Shown here: positions 8,302 through 15,462 of the stretch, one piece after another
Layout of the letters: each line of letters opens with the position of its first letter
Numbering within the stretch: the first letter of the stretch is position 1
Assembly (NCBI GenBank): GCA_945886995.1
Contig: CAMCZJ010000015.1
Location: 1-23,503, forward strand
Reading direction: 5' to 3'
DNA length: 23,503 nucleotides
DNA from: Asaia bogorensis
Lineage (GTDB): Bacteria; Pseudomonadota; Alphaproteobacteria; Acetobacterales; Acetobacteraceae
Notes under the pieces: model-generated
Told to the model about the DNA's origin: nothing
Seen by the model: the letters and a program-made list of their open reading frames with translations, nothing else
Database searches by the model: none
Position numbers and translations under genes: made by a program

Positions 8302-9138
8302 TCAGGAAACCGGTTCGGGCCGATCCGCATTGGGGAAGAAAAGCTGTTCCCCATTGATGCGATAGGAAGCAATCGCGGCCTGCCCGGCGGCTGAAAGCAG
8401 CCAATCAATGAAGCGCTGCCCATCCGCCGCCTTCACATGCGGATGGCGCTGCGCGTTCACCAGCATGACGCCATATTGATTGAACAGGCGCGAATCACCT
8501 TCGATCAGAATGCGTTGATCCTGCCGATTACGAAAGCTCAGCCAAGTGCCGCGATCGGCCAGAATATAGGCGCCCTGCGCGGCGGCGGTATTCAGGGCGG
8601 GGCCCATGCCCTGCCCAACTTCCCGATACCATTGCCCGCGCCCCGTGGCGGGATCCACGCCGGCCAATTGCCACAGGCGAAGCTCCGCCGCATGGGTGCC
8701 GCTGCGATCACCGCGGCTGATGAAGGGCGCACGCGCGGCGGCGATGCGGCGTAGCGCTTCCGCCGTATCGCCAAGCCCAGCGATGCGCGCGGGATCGGCG
8801 GCGGGACCGGTGATCACGAAATCATTGAACATCACATGCCGTCGCGGGCCGCCAAAACCTTCCGCAACAAAGCGTTCTTCCGCCGCGCGGTCATGCACCA
8901 AGACCACATCAGCATCCCCGCGACGGCCCACATCCAAGGCCTGCCCGGTACCTAGCGCGACCACGCGCACGGCAATGCCGCTTTCGCGCGTGAAAATCGG
9001 CAGGATATGGCCGAACAGCCCGGATTGTTCCGTGCTGGTGGTGGAAGCAACAGTAATGCTGCGTTCCTGCGCGAGGGAAGGCAGCGCAACAGCCGCGAGC
9101 AACATCGGCAAAATGCCGCGTCGAAAAACACCCATCAT
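8302..9138 (-). CDS. tupA: Tungstate ABC transporter substrate-binding protein TupA
   Basis: A 278-residue periplasmic protein. Start: the frame is open a little further, but the ATG at 9138 has AAAGGAAA at correct spacing and is followed at once by a signal peptide ending near ALPSLAQ. Residues 33-40 (TTSTEQSG) and the segment VVALGTGQALDVGRRGDADVVLVH are the diagnostic TupA oxyanion-site motifs, which separate it from molybdate-binding ModA. FISRGDRSGTHAAELRLW is a second ligand-side segment. It delivers tungstate, possibly also molybdate, to the TupBC importer. It is the last gene of a tupB-tupC-tupA run, 26 bases after tupC. It converges with soxZ. Confidence 0.88.
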   Translation of the reverse strand: MMGVFRRGILPMLLAAVALPSLAQERSITVASTTSTEQSGLFGHILPIFTRESGIAVRVVALGTGQALDVGRRGDADVVLVHDRAAEERFVAEGFGGPRRHVMFNDFVITGPAADPARIAGLGDTAEALRRIAAARAPFISRGDRSGTHAAELRLWQLAGVDPATGRGQWYREVGQGMGPALNTAAAQGAYILADRGTWLSFRNRQDQRILIEGDSRLFNQYGVMLVNAQRHPHVKAADGQRFIDWLLSAAGQAAIASYRINGEQLFFPNADRPEPVS

Positions 9139-9164
9139 GTTTCGTTTCCTTTCTTTCAAACCCA

Positions 9165-9887
9165 TCACCACACCAATTCCCCCCGCAGGAAGGCGCGCGC
9201 CGTGGCTGAAGCAGGTTGTTGAAAAAACACCTCCGCCGGTGCCTGCTCCAACACGCGGCCGCGATGCAGAAACACCACATCCCCCGCCAGCCGGCGCGCC
9301 TGGGCCAGATCATGCGTGGTCATGACAATCTTCGTGCCGCGCTCAGCAAGCTTCAGCACAATCTCCTCCACCGCGCGCGTCGCGGCGGGGTCAAGGCTTG
9401 CTGAAGGCTCATCCAGAAACAGCAATTCCGGCCGCAAGGCGGCGGCGCGCGCCAATGCCAGGCGCTGCTGCTGACCGACAGAAAGCCGGCGCGCCGCGTC
9501 ATCCGCGCGATCGGCAAGGCCAACCAGCGCCAAGGCTTCCTCAGCGCGCGCATCGCGTTCCTCACGCGCCACACCAGCCAAAGCCATGGGGTACAGCGTA
9601 TTGGCCAGTACTGAACGCCGCAGCAGCACCGGGCGCTGAAACACCATCGCCTGGCGCCGCGCAGCATGGTCGGCTGGCATCGCCCAGAAAGCCCGCCCAA
9701 CCGAGGGCTTCAGCAAACCATGCAGCAGCCGCAGCAGCACGCTTTTCCCCGCACCATTCGCGCCAATCAGCAGCGTCGGCGCGCCGGCGGTAATCTTCAG
9801 CGAGATATCGCTCAGAATCTCAACACCCCCAGCGGAGAAGCCGAGCCCTTCCGTGCAAAGCGGCAGAATGGATTGAGGTGCGCGCAT
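9165..9887 (-). CDS. tupC: Tungstate ABC transporter ATP-binding protein TupC
   Basis: A 240-residue ABC ATPase. Walker A is GANGAGKS (about 42-49), the Q-loop is in MVFQRP, the signature is LSVGQQQRLALARA, Walker B is LLFLDEPSASLD, and the switch histidine is in MTTHDLAQARRL. The length equals that of a minimal nucleotide-binding domain, without the C-terminal TOBE domain seen in many molybdate ATPases. It would power the TupB permease at the cytoplasmic face. The start ATG lies one base beyond the tupB stop, and tupA follows 26 bases after its own stop, so all three are one operon. The start and the substrate assignment depend on the clear TupA neighbour. Confidence 0.9.
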   Translation of the reverse strand: MRAPQSILPLCTEGLGFSAGGVEILSDISLKITAGAPTLLIGANGAGKSVLLRLLHGLLKPSVGRAFWAMPADHAARRQAMVFQRPVLLRRSVLANTLYPMALAGVAREERDARAEEALALVGLADRADDAARRLSVGQQQRLALARAAALRPELLFLDEPSASLDPAATRAVEEIVLKLAERGTKIVMTTHDLAQARRLAGDVVFLHRGRVLEQAPAEVFFQQPASATARAFLRGELVW

Positions 9888-9888
9888 T

Positions 9889-10593
9889 TCAGCCGGCCCA
9901 ACGCGCCGCTATGCCGCGTACACCTTGCGCCAGCGCATTCACGCCAAGCACAATCGCCATCAGCACCAGCCCCAAAGCGAGCGCCAGCGGCAAATCGCCC
10001 TTGCTGGTTTCAAGCGCAATCGCGGTGGTCATTACGCGGGTGAAGCCTTCAATATTGCCGCCCACCACCATCACCGCGCCCACTTCCGCCGCCGCACGGC
10101 CGAAACCCGCGAGCAGCACTGTCAGCAGCAGAAAGCGCCCATCCCACAGTAAGGTCGGCACTGCCCGCCACGGCCCAGCACCGAAGGAACGAAGCTGTTC
10201 AGCATATTCTTCCCACATGCCTTCCAGCACTTGCCGCGTCAGCGCTGCCAGAATGGGCGTGATCAGCACGGCCTGGGCAATGATCATGGCGCCCGGCGTG
10301 AACAATAACCCAAAGGATCCCAGCGGGCCGGACCGCGACAGCAGCAGATAAATCAGTAGCCCGACCACCACCGGCGGCAGCCCCATCAGCGCATTCATCA
10401 GCGCAATCACAGTGCCCCGCCCCGGAAACCGCGCCACCGCCAACAGCGCGCCGAGCGGCAGGCCAATCAACGCTGCCAGCAACAGGGCGGTCAGGCTGAC
10501 GCGCAAGGACAGCGCCACAATGGCCAGCACCGCCGGATCCAGGGAAAGGATCAGGCCAAGGGCAGTCGTAGATGCGCTGGCGAGATCGTTCAC
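9889..10593 (-). CDS. tupB: Tungstate ABC transporter permease TupB
   Basis: A 234-residue inner-membrane permease with five or six helices. The start is GTG at 10593, supported by a strong GGGAGGA ribosome binding site at 10598-10604. The cytoplasmic coupling segment is MNALMGLPPVVVGLLIYLLLSRSGPLG, the EAA-like region of TupB/CysT-class permeases, and a second typical stretch is WEEYAEQLRSFGAGPWRAVPTLLW. It is the first gene of the tup operon; the more familiar arrangement puts the binding protein first. A regulator gene diverges 102 bases upstream, and the shared region contains a dyad that may be the operator. Confidence 0.88.
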   Translation of the reverse strand: MNDLASASTTALGLILSLDPAVLAIVALSLRVSLTALLLAALIGLPLGALLAVARFPGRGTVIALMNALMGLPPVVVGLLIYLLLSRSGPLGSFGLLFTPGAMIIAQAVLITPILAALTRQVLEGMWEEYAEQLRSFGAGPWRAVPTLLWDGRFLLLTVLLAGFGRAAAEVGAVMVVGGNIEGFTRVMTTAIALETSKGDLPLALALGLVLMAIVLGVNALAQGVRGIAARWAG

Positions 10594-10650
10594 CCTATCC
10601 TCCCGGAACGGACCTTATGTGCGGATGGTTGAAACCCCCGTCAATTCGGT

Positions 10651-10673
10651 AGCAGGCTTGACCACCTGCTGGT
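10651..10673. promoter_or_regulatory. Candidate operator dyad between tupB and its divergent regulator
   Basis: In the 102-base divergent region, AGCAGG (10651-10656) and CCTGCT (10665-10670) form a perfect 6-bp inverted repeat with an 8-base spacer. A second, overlapping dyad is ACCA (10661-10664) with TGGT (10670-10673). An excisionase/MerR-type helix-turn-helix protein encoded next door would be expected to bind such a site. No experimental operator is known to me for this pair, so this is a positional guess. Confidence 0.35.
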
Positions 10674-10695
10674 TTTTGCCGAAATTCGCCATCAA

Positions 10696-11574
10696 ATGCC
10701 AGATGTCCTAACGCTCAAGGAAGCCGCGCGCTTCCTCCGCCTGTCTGAACGCTCCCTTTATGAGCTTGCCCGGGCGCAAAGGCTGCCGGCAGCGCAGCTT
10801 GGCGGCAAATGGCTGTTCCCGCGCCGGCAGCTTGAACGCTGGCTCGCCGCCCAAGCCGATGCCGGCGCGGCGCAACGCCTGGACCCGCCCCCCATCCTGG
10901 CCGGCAGCCATGACCCTTTGCTCGATTGGGCAGCGCGGCAATCGGGCTGCGGGCTGGCTTTGCGCGGCGGCGGCAGCCTGGATGGGCTGATTGCGCTGGC
11001 CGAGGGCGAGGCATTGGTCGCCGCCAGCCATTTGCTCGACCCCGACACCAACAGCTTCAATGAACCCGCAGCACGAGAATTCCTGGCCGGGCGCGGCTTT
11101 GTCGGCATTACCTGGGCTTGGCGAGAGCAAGGGCTGATCCTGCCGCAAGGCAACCCTGGCGTGCTGGCTGGCATCACGGATTTGGCGCGCCCGGGCCTGC
11201 GTGTCGCCGGGCGTCAGCCACGCGCGGGCAGCCATGTTTTGCTCACGCATTTACTCTCGGAAGCGGGGCTGCGCCTTGATGACATAGGCTTTCTGCCCAA
11301 CCCCGCCCTTTCCGAAGATGAGGTCGCCGCCAGCGTCGCCGAAGGCCGCGCCGATGTCGGCTTTGGCATTCGTGCCGAGGCCGCGGCGCGCGGCCTTTCT
11401 TTCCTGCCGCTATTCCGTGAGCGCTTTGACCTGGTGATGGACCGCCGCCATTTCTTCGGCGATCCCGTGCAGAAGCTATTGACCTTCACACGCAGCGAGG
11501 CTTTCGCGACGCGCGCCGCACGGCTTGGCGGTTATGACCTTGCGGCGCTTGGTTCCGTTGCCTTTAATGCCTGA
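10696..11574 (+). CDS. One-component regulator: excisionase-like HTH fused to PBP-like ligand-binding domain
   Basis: A 292-residue cytosolic protein. Residues 3-50 (TLKEAARFLRLSERSLYELARAQRLPAAQLGGKWLFPRRQLERWL) are a classic MerR/excisionase-type HTH_17 DNA-binding domain. From about 68 to 280 there is a periplasmic-binding-protein-like fold without signal peptide, with segments such as GGGSLDGLIALAEGEALVAASHLLD and GRADVGFGIRAEAAARGLSFLPL. Proteins with this architecture (PBP-like domain, PF12727) are associated with molybdate/tungstate genes. Divergence from tupBCA makes an oxyanion-sensing repressor or activator likely. No clear Shine-Dalgarno precedes the ATG, so translation may be leaderless. 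It converges with the monooxygenase gene, eight bases between the stops. Confidence 0.82.
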   Translation: MPDVLTLKEAARFLRLSERSLYELARAQRLPAAQLGGKWLFPRRQLERWLAAQADAGAAQRLDPPPILAGSHDPLLDWAARQSGCGLALRGGGSLDGLIALAEGEALVAASHLLDPDTNSFNEPAAREFLAGRGFVGITWAWREQGLILPQGNPGVLAGITDLARPGLRVAGRQPRAGSHVLLTHLLSEAGLRLDDIGFLPNPALSEDEVAASVAEGRADVGFGIRAEAAARGLSFLPLFRERFDLVMDRRHFFGDPVQKLLTFTRSEAFATRAARLGGYDLAALGSVAFNA

Positions 11575-11582
11575 CCTGACGC

Positions 11583-13232
11583 TTATTCCAGCGTAATCCC
11601 GGCATATCCCTGTGCCGCCATATGATTCGCCCAGGCGCGATAGCCTGGCGCGCTGCCGGTATAGCGCGCGACAATGCGCTTCTGCTTGCCCGCGACATTC
11701 AGATTGACGCCGGTCATCCAGGAATCCACCTCCATGGAAAGCAGGCCCTTGGCCAATTCCATGACGTGATCCATCCATTTTTCCATTGCCGCTTCGGTCG
11801 CTTCCACGCGCGTAATGCCCTTGGCTTGCGCATGACCCAGCAAATCGCTCACCCATTCCACATTGAATTCGATGGAACGCGGAATATTGCCAAGCGCGGT
11901 ATGGGGACCCAGCAGCATGAACATATTCGGCATGCCCTTTTGCAACATGCCCACCAGCGATGTCGCGCCATCCTGCCATACCTCCTTCAGCATCACACCA
12001 TCCGCACCCTGGAATTCAATCCGGTCAAAGGCGCCACGCAGCGCGTCAAAGCCAGTGGCATAAACAATGATATCGAATTCATATTCGGCTTCGCTGGTCT
12101 TGATGCCGGTTGGCGTAATGCGCTCAATCGGGGTTGCCTTGCTGTCCACCAGCGTAACATTCGGCTGATTGTAGCATTCGAAATAGAAGGTCTCCAAAGG
12201 CACGCGCCTGGTGCCAAAGCCGTGATTTGTTGGAATCAGCATCTCCGCCACTTTCGGGTCCTTCACGCGCTGACGGATCTTATTCGCCACAAAACGCGAC
12301 ACTTCCTCATTCGCCGCGCGATTGGTCAGCAAATCCTTGAAGTTACCCACCCAAATCCCGAAACCCTTTTCGGAATAGAGCTTTTCCAGAAAGGCTTCCC
12401 GTTCTTCAGCCGAGACATCAAAAGCATTCCGTGGATCAGGCGTGTGCAGAAAGCAGGAGAAGGTTTCCTCACACCGTTTGAAGATTTCATCATAGCGGCT
12501 GCGGATTTCCGCCATTTCCTCGGCGCTGATCTTGCCATTATGCAAGGGCGCGCACCAATTGGGCGTGCGCTGAAAGACAACAAGCTGCTTCGCTGTTTTC
12601 GCCACTTCCTGAATGGTCTGCACGCCGGATGCGCCGGTGCCAATCACCGCAACACGCTTGCCGGTAAAATCAACCTTTTCCTTGGGCCAAAGACCCGTAT
12701 GGAAGGATTGCCCCTTGAAATCGGCAATACCCGGAAATTGCGGCATGGTTGGTGCGGAAAGCGCGCCAATCGCCGTGATCAGGAAGCGTGTTTGATGTGT
12801 GCTGCCATCTTCCAATGTCACGTTCCAGCTGCGCGCCGCCTCATCCCAGCGCGCCGCCTTCACGCGGGCGGAGAATTGGATATCGCGACGCAGGTCATAT
12901 TTATCGGCAACCAGGTTCAGATAGCGTTCGGTTTCCGGCTGTGGCGCGAAATGCTCAGTCCAATGCCATTCCTTCAGCAAATCCTTGTCGAAGGAATAGC
13001 CATAGGAATAGCTTTCCGAATCAAAGCGGCAGCCCGGGTAGCGATTCCAATACCAAGTGCCACCCACGCCCGTGCCAGCTTCAAACACCCGCGCCTTCAT
13101 TCCAAGCTGGCGCAGCCGGATCAGCTGATAAAGCCCGGACATGCCGGCGCCAATGACAATGGCGTCGTAATCGAGCCCCTTGTCGCTGCCCGTCGCCCTT
13201 GTCGCTTCCATGACTGCACTCATTTCGGACAT
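11583..13232 (-). CDS. Type I Baeyer-Villiger flavin monooxygenase
   Basis: A 549-residue FAD/NADPH enzyme. The two Rossmann motifs are GAGMSG (28-33) and GTGASG (about 198-203). The diagnostic Baeyer-Villiger fingerprint F-x-G-x-x-x-H-x-x-x-W-P is present at residues 172-183 (FKGQSFHTGLWP). GGTWYWNRYPGCRFDSESYSYGYSF is the conserved FAD-site segment of the cyclohexanone/phenylacetone monooxygenase group. The enzyme would insert oxygen next to a ketone carbonyl to give an ester or lactone; the substrate is unknown. Two starts are possible: ATG 13232, or ATG 13223 with GGGGA at better spacing. It diverges from pqqA over about 250 bases. It is not obviously linked in function to either neighbour. 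Confidence 0.88.
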   Translation of the reverse strand: MSEMSAVMEATRATGSDKGLDYDAIVIGAGMSGLYQLIRLRQLGMKARVFEAGTGVGGTWYWNRYPGCRFDSESYSYGYSFDKDLLKEWHWTEHFAPQPETERYLNLVADKYDLRRDIQFSARVKAARWDEAARSWNVTLEDGSTHQTRFLITAIGALSAPTMPQFPGIADFKGQSFHTGLWPKEKVDFTGKRVAVIGTGASGVQTIQEVAKTAKQLVVFQRTPNWCAPLHNGKISAEEMAEIRSRYDEIFKRCEETFSCFLHTPDPRNAFDVSAEEREAFLEKLYSEKGFGIWVGNFKDLLTNRAANEEVSRFVANKIRQRVKDPKVAEMLIPTNHGFGTRRVPLETFYFECYNQPNVTLVDSKATPIERITPTGIKTSEAEYEFDIIVYATGFDALRGAFDRIEFQGADGVMLKEVWQDGATSLVGMLQKGMPNMFMLLGPHTALGNIPRSIEFNVEWVSDLLGHAQAKGITRVEATEAAMEKWMDHVMELAKGLLSMEVDSWMTGVNLNVAGKQKRIVARYTGSAPGYRAWANHMAAQGYAGITLE

Positions 13233-13250
13233 CCCCTATTGCCTGATGCT

Positions 13251-13355
13251 GCCGCCCCGGTAGGGCTGCGGGCGGCCTGATGCATTCTGGCCCAGATGCC
13301 GGAAAAGCCAAGCGCCACCATATCCGACATGATGGCTTTGGGCCGCTCGGCGGCC
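13251..13355. promoter_or_regulatory. Hairpins in the divergent monooxygenase/pqqA region
   Basis: The 248 bases between the monooxygenase start and pqqA hold no convincing gene. Two GC-rich dyads are visible: GCCGCCC (13251-13257) with GGGCGGC (13270-13276), and GGCCGC (13341-13346) with GCGGCC (13350-13355) around a 3-base loop. The first would fall just upstream of the monooxygenase start. Function is unknown. Confidence 0.3.
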
Positions 13356-13405
13356 TTGATCCACCTCAGATCAGCGCCCCGTCGCCCGCAGCGCCCGAAT
13401 GCCGC

Positions 13406-13435
13406 TTGATGAAGCCCTCCGAAATGGCCAATATG
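13406..13435 (+). promoter_or_regulatory. Possible pqqA promoter
   Basis: TTGATG at 13406-13411 and AATATG at 13430-13435 (CAATAT one base earlier gives a 17-base spacer) resemble -35 and -10 boxes. They lie about 45 bases before the pqqA start, a sensible leader length. This is pattern matching only. Confidence 0.25.
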
Positions 13436-13480
13436 ACTTCAGCCGGCAGCCAGCCGGCCCCTTTATCGGAGGATATCGCC

Positions 13481-13561
13481 ATGGCTTGGAAAGCCCCCAA
13501 GATTGTCGAGGTTTCCCTCGCGCTCGAAATCAATAGCTACGCCTGCGCCGAAATCGGCTGA
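13481..13561 (+). CDS. pqqA: PQQ precursor peptide PqqA
   Basis: A 26-residue peptide beginning MAWKAPKIVEVSLALE. Glu16 and Tyr20 are in the canonical E-x-x-x-Y arrangement; these are the two residues that PqqE cross-links to make the backbone of pyrroloquinoline quinone. The start ATG 13481 has a strong GGAGGA site at 13468-13473. A longer open frame runs upstream, but the peptide length and the ribosome binding site fix the start. The peptide is bound by PqqD, cross-linked by PqqE, then cut out by a protease that is not encoded here. It leads the pqqABCDE operon. Confidence 0.95.
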   Translation: MAWKAPKIVEVSLALEINSYACAEIG

Positions 13562-13570
13562 GCGTCCTGC

Positions 13571-13596
13571 CCCGGAGCCTTGATTCATGCTCCGGG
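13571..13596 (+). promoter_or_regulatory. Hairpin masking the pqqB ribosome binding site and start codon
   Basis: CCCGGAGC (13571-13578) and GCTCCGGG (13589-13596) pair perfectly over 8 bp around a 10-base loop. The 5' arm contains GGAG (13574-13577), the only reasonable Shine-Dalgarno for pqqB, and the pqqB ATG (13587-13589) lies at the loop/3'-arm junction. The structure should reduce pqqB translation compared with pqqA, or stall or process the transcript between them. Confidence 0.6.
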
Positions 13597-14489
13597 TAAT
13601 TATACTCGGCGCCGGTGCCGGGGGCGGGTTTCCGCAATGGAATTCCGCCGGCATTGGCTGCCAAAAATCCCGCGCGGGGGACCCTGCCGCGCCGCCGCGC
13701 AGCCAAGCCAGCATTGCGGCTTCGGTTGATGGGAAGTCCTGGCTTGTCATCAATGCCAGCCCTGATTTGCGCCAGCAAATTGCCGCGACACCCGCCTTGC
13801 ATCCGCGCCCTGAACGGCTGCGCAATTCCCCGATCCAAGCCGTGCTGCTGACAGGCGCCGAAGTTGATACCATCGCCGGCCTGCTGCATTTACGCGAAGG
13901 CCATCGCTTCAGCCTTTACGGCGCAGCGCAAAGCCTTGCGGTGCTCGACCAAAACCCGATCTTCCGCGCGCTCAACCCCGCCAATGTTACGCGCCACGCC
14001 ATCACACTCGATCAGCCCTTCAGCCTGCTTGGCATCACCCTCACCGCCTATGCCGTGCCGGGCAAAGTGCCACTCTTCGCCGAAGGCCACGCAGAACCCG
14101 CCATCGCCGCAGATGGGGAAGCCCTTGGCTTGGCACTTTCGGCGGGCGGCGGCACGCTGCATTACATCCCGGGCTGCGCCATGATGACCGCAGCGCTCAG
14201 CGCCAGATTGGCCAGCGCGGCTTGTGTGATGTTTGATGGCACGCTGTTTACCGATGATGAAATGATCCGCCTTGGCGCGGGTCCAAAAACCGGGCGCCGC
14301 ATGGGGCATATGCCCATGACTGGCGCTGGCTCCACCCTGGAAGCCTTCGCAGCCATTCCTGTTGCAAGAAGGATTTTCGTGCATATCAACAATACCAACC
14401 CCGCCCTTTTGGCCGATAGCCCGGAACGCGCCGCGCTTGCCGCCGCCGGCTGGGAAGTGGCCGAAGATGGCATGGAGCTTTGCCTGTGA
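13587..14489 (+). CDS. pqqB: PQQ biosynthesis protein PqqB (metallo-beta-lactamase fold)
   Basis: A 300-residue protein of normal PqqB length with GAGAGGGFPQWN (8-19), NASPDLRQQI, FAVPGK-like AYAVPGKVPLF, IPGCA, FDGTLFTDDEMIRLGAGPKTGRRMGHMPM and FVHINNTNP, all family hallmarks. PqqB is thought to hydroxylate a tyrosine-derived intermediate late in PQQ synthesis. Two details depart from the textbook version: the Cys-rich segment usually following PQWN reads NSAGIGCQ, with one Cys only, and the D-H of the lactamase-type metal motif reads Asp94-Thr95 (AEVDTIAGLLHLRE). Ends overlapping pqqC. Confidence 0.93.
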   Translation: MLRVIILGAGAGGGFPQWNSAGIGCQKSRAGDPAAPPRSQASIAASVDGKSWLVINASPDLRQQIAATPALHPRPERLRNSPIQAVLLTGAEVDTIAGLLHLREGHRFSLYGAAQSLAVLDQNPIFRALNPANVTRHAITLDQPFSLLGITLTAYAVPGKVPLFAEGHAEPAIAADGEALGLALSAGGGTLHYIPGCAMMTAALSARLASAACVMFDGTLFTDDEMIRLGAGPKTGRRMGHMPMTGAGSTLEAFAAIPVARRIFVHINNTNPALLADSPERAALAAAGWEVAEDGMELCL

Positions 14490-15208
14490 GCCTGATGTCA
14501 CCCGATGCGCTGGAAGCAGCGCTGCGCGCGATTGGTGAGGAACGCTACCATATCCATCACCCGTTTCATCACCTGCTGCATGGCGGCAAGCTGAATAAGG
14601 CGCAGGTGCAGGCCTGGGCGCTCAATCGCTACTACTATCAGGCATCCATCCCGGCCAAGGATGCATCATTGCTCGCGCGCTTGCCGACACCTGATCTTCG
14701 CCGCGAATGGCGCCGACGCCTGGTGGATCATGATGGCGATGGCACGCATCCGGGCGGGGTGGAACGCTGGCTTGCCCTGACCGATGGGCTTGGGCTTGAC
14801 CGCGCCTATGTGGTTTCACTGCAAGGGCTGCTGCCCGCCACGCGCTTTGCCGTGGATGCCTATGTGCGCTTCGTGCGCGAAAAATCCCTGCTGGAAGCAA
14901 TAGCCTCCTCACTCACGGAAATGTTCTCGCCTGATATCATTTCCCAGCGTGTTTCCGGCATGTTGCGCAATTATGATTTTGTCACGGCAGAGACACTCGC
15001 CTATTTCACCCCGCGCCTGACACAGGCGCCGCAGGATGTCGCCTTCGCGCTTTCCTATGTGAAGCAATACGCAGATACGGCGGAAAAGCAGGAACAGGTG
15101 CTGGCGGCGCTGCGCTTCAAATGCGATCTGCTCTGGGCGCAATTGGATGCGCTGCATTTCGCCTATGTGGCACCTGGCCTGCCACCGCCCGGGGCCTTCC
15201 GCCCATGA
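14486..15208 (+). CDS. pqqC: PQQ synthase PqqC
   Basis: A 240-residue cofactor-independent oxidase that carries out the final ring closure and eight-electron oxidation to PQQ. I set the start at GTG 14486, which overlaps the pqqB stop (GTGA) and has GGAG at 14474-14477 with good spacing; ATG 14495 is an alternative. Family segments are YHIHHPFHHLLHGGKL, WALNRYYYQASIPAKDA, LVDHDGDGTHPGGVERW, ATRFAVDAYVRFV, SSLTEMFSPDII and RFKCDLLWAQLDALHFAY. The many active-site histidines and the RYYYQ tyrosines are intact. Its length is near that of family members. It is translationally coupled to pqqB and pqqD. Confidence 0.95.
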   Translation: MSLMSPDALEAALRAIGEERYHIHHPFHHLLHGGKLNKAQVQAWALNRYYYQASIPAKDASLLARLPTPDLRREWRRRLVDHDGDGTHPGGVERWLALTDGLGLDRAYVVSLQGLLPATRFAVDAYVRFVREKSLLEAIASSLTEMFSPDIISQRVSGMLRNYDFVTAETLAYFTPRLTQAPQDVAFALSYVKQYADTAEKQEQVLAALRFKCDLLWAQLDALHFAYVAPGLPPPGAFRP

Positions 15209-15462
15209 TCCCGCGCTTCGCCCCGGGAGTCAGGCTGCATCATGACAAGGCGCGGTCGCGCTGGGTGGTGATGGCGCCAGAACGCATGTTCATCCCGGAT
15301 GAGATCGCACTTGAAGTGCTGCAGTTGGTGGATGGTGCGCGCGACCTTGACGCCATCATTGATGCGCTGGCCGCCAAATTCGCCGCCCCGCGTGATGTGA
15401 TCGCCGCCGATGTGGGCGCCATGGTGGAAGATTTGACCAATCGCGGCGCGCTTCAGGCATGA
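15205..15462 (+). CDS. pqqD: PqqA-binding chaperone PqqD
   Basis: An 85-residue protein. The start ATG 15205 overlaps the pqqC stop (ATGA); the open frame continues upstream, but that portion lies within pqqC. Sequence PRFAPGVRLHHDKARSRWVVMAPERMFIPDEIALEVLQLVDGARDLDAIIDALAAKF is the winged-helix peptide-recognition (RRE) domain that presents PqqA to PqqE. It is a stand-alone PqqD, not fused to PqqC or PqqE. It overlaps pqqE by four bases. Confidence 0.94.
   Translation: MIPRFAPGVRLHHDKARSRWVVMAPERMFIPDEIALEVLQLVDGARDLDAIIDALAAKFAAPRDVIAADVGAMVEDLTNRGALQA

Noticed and set aside
11622..13280. 552-codon open frame on the plus strand
   Set aside because: It is antisense to the monooxygenase, which has complete family motifs; the antisense translation resembles no family and arises from high-GC codon bias.
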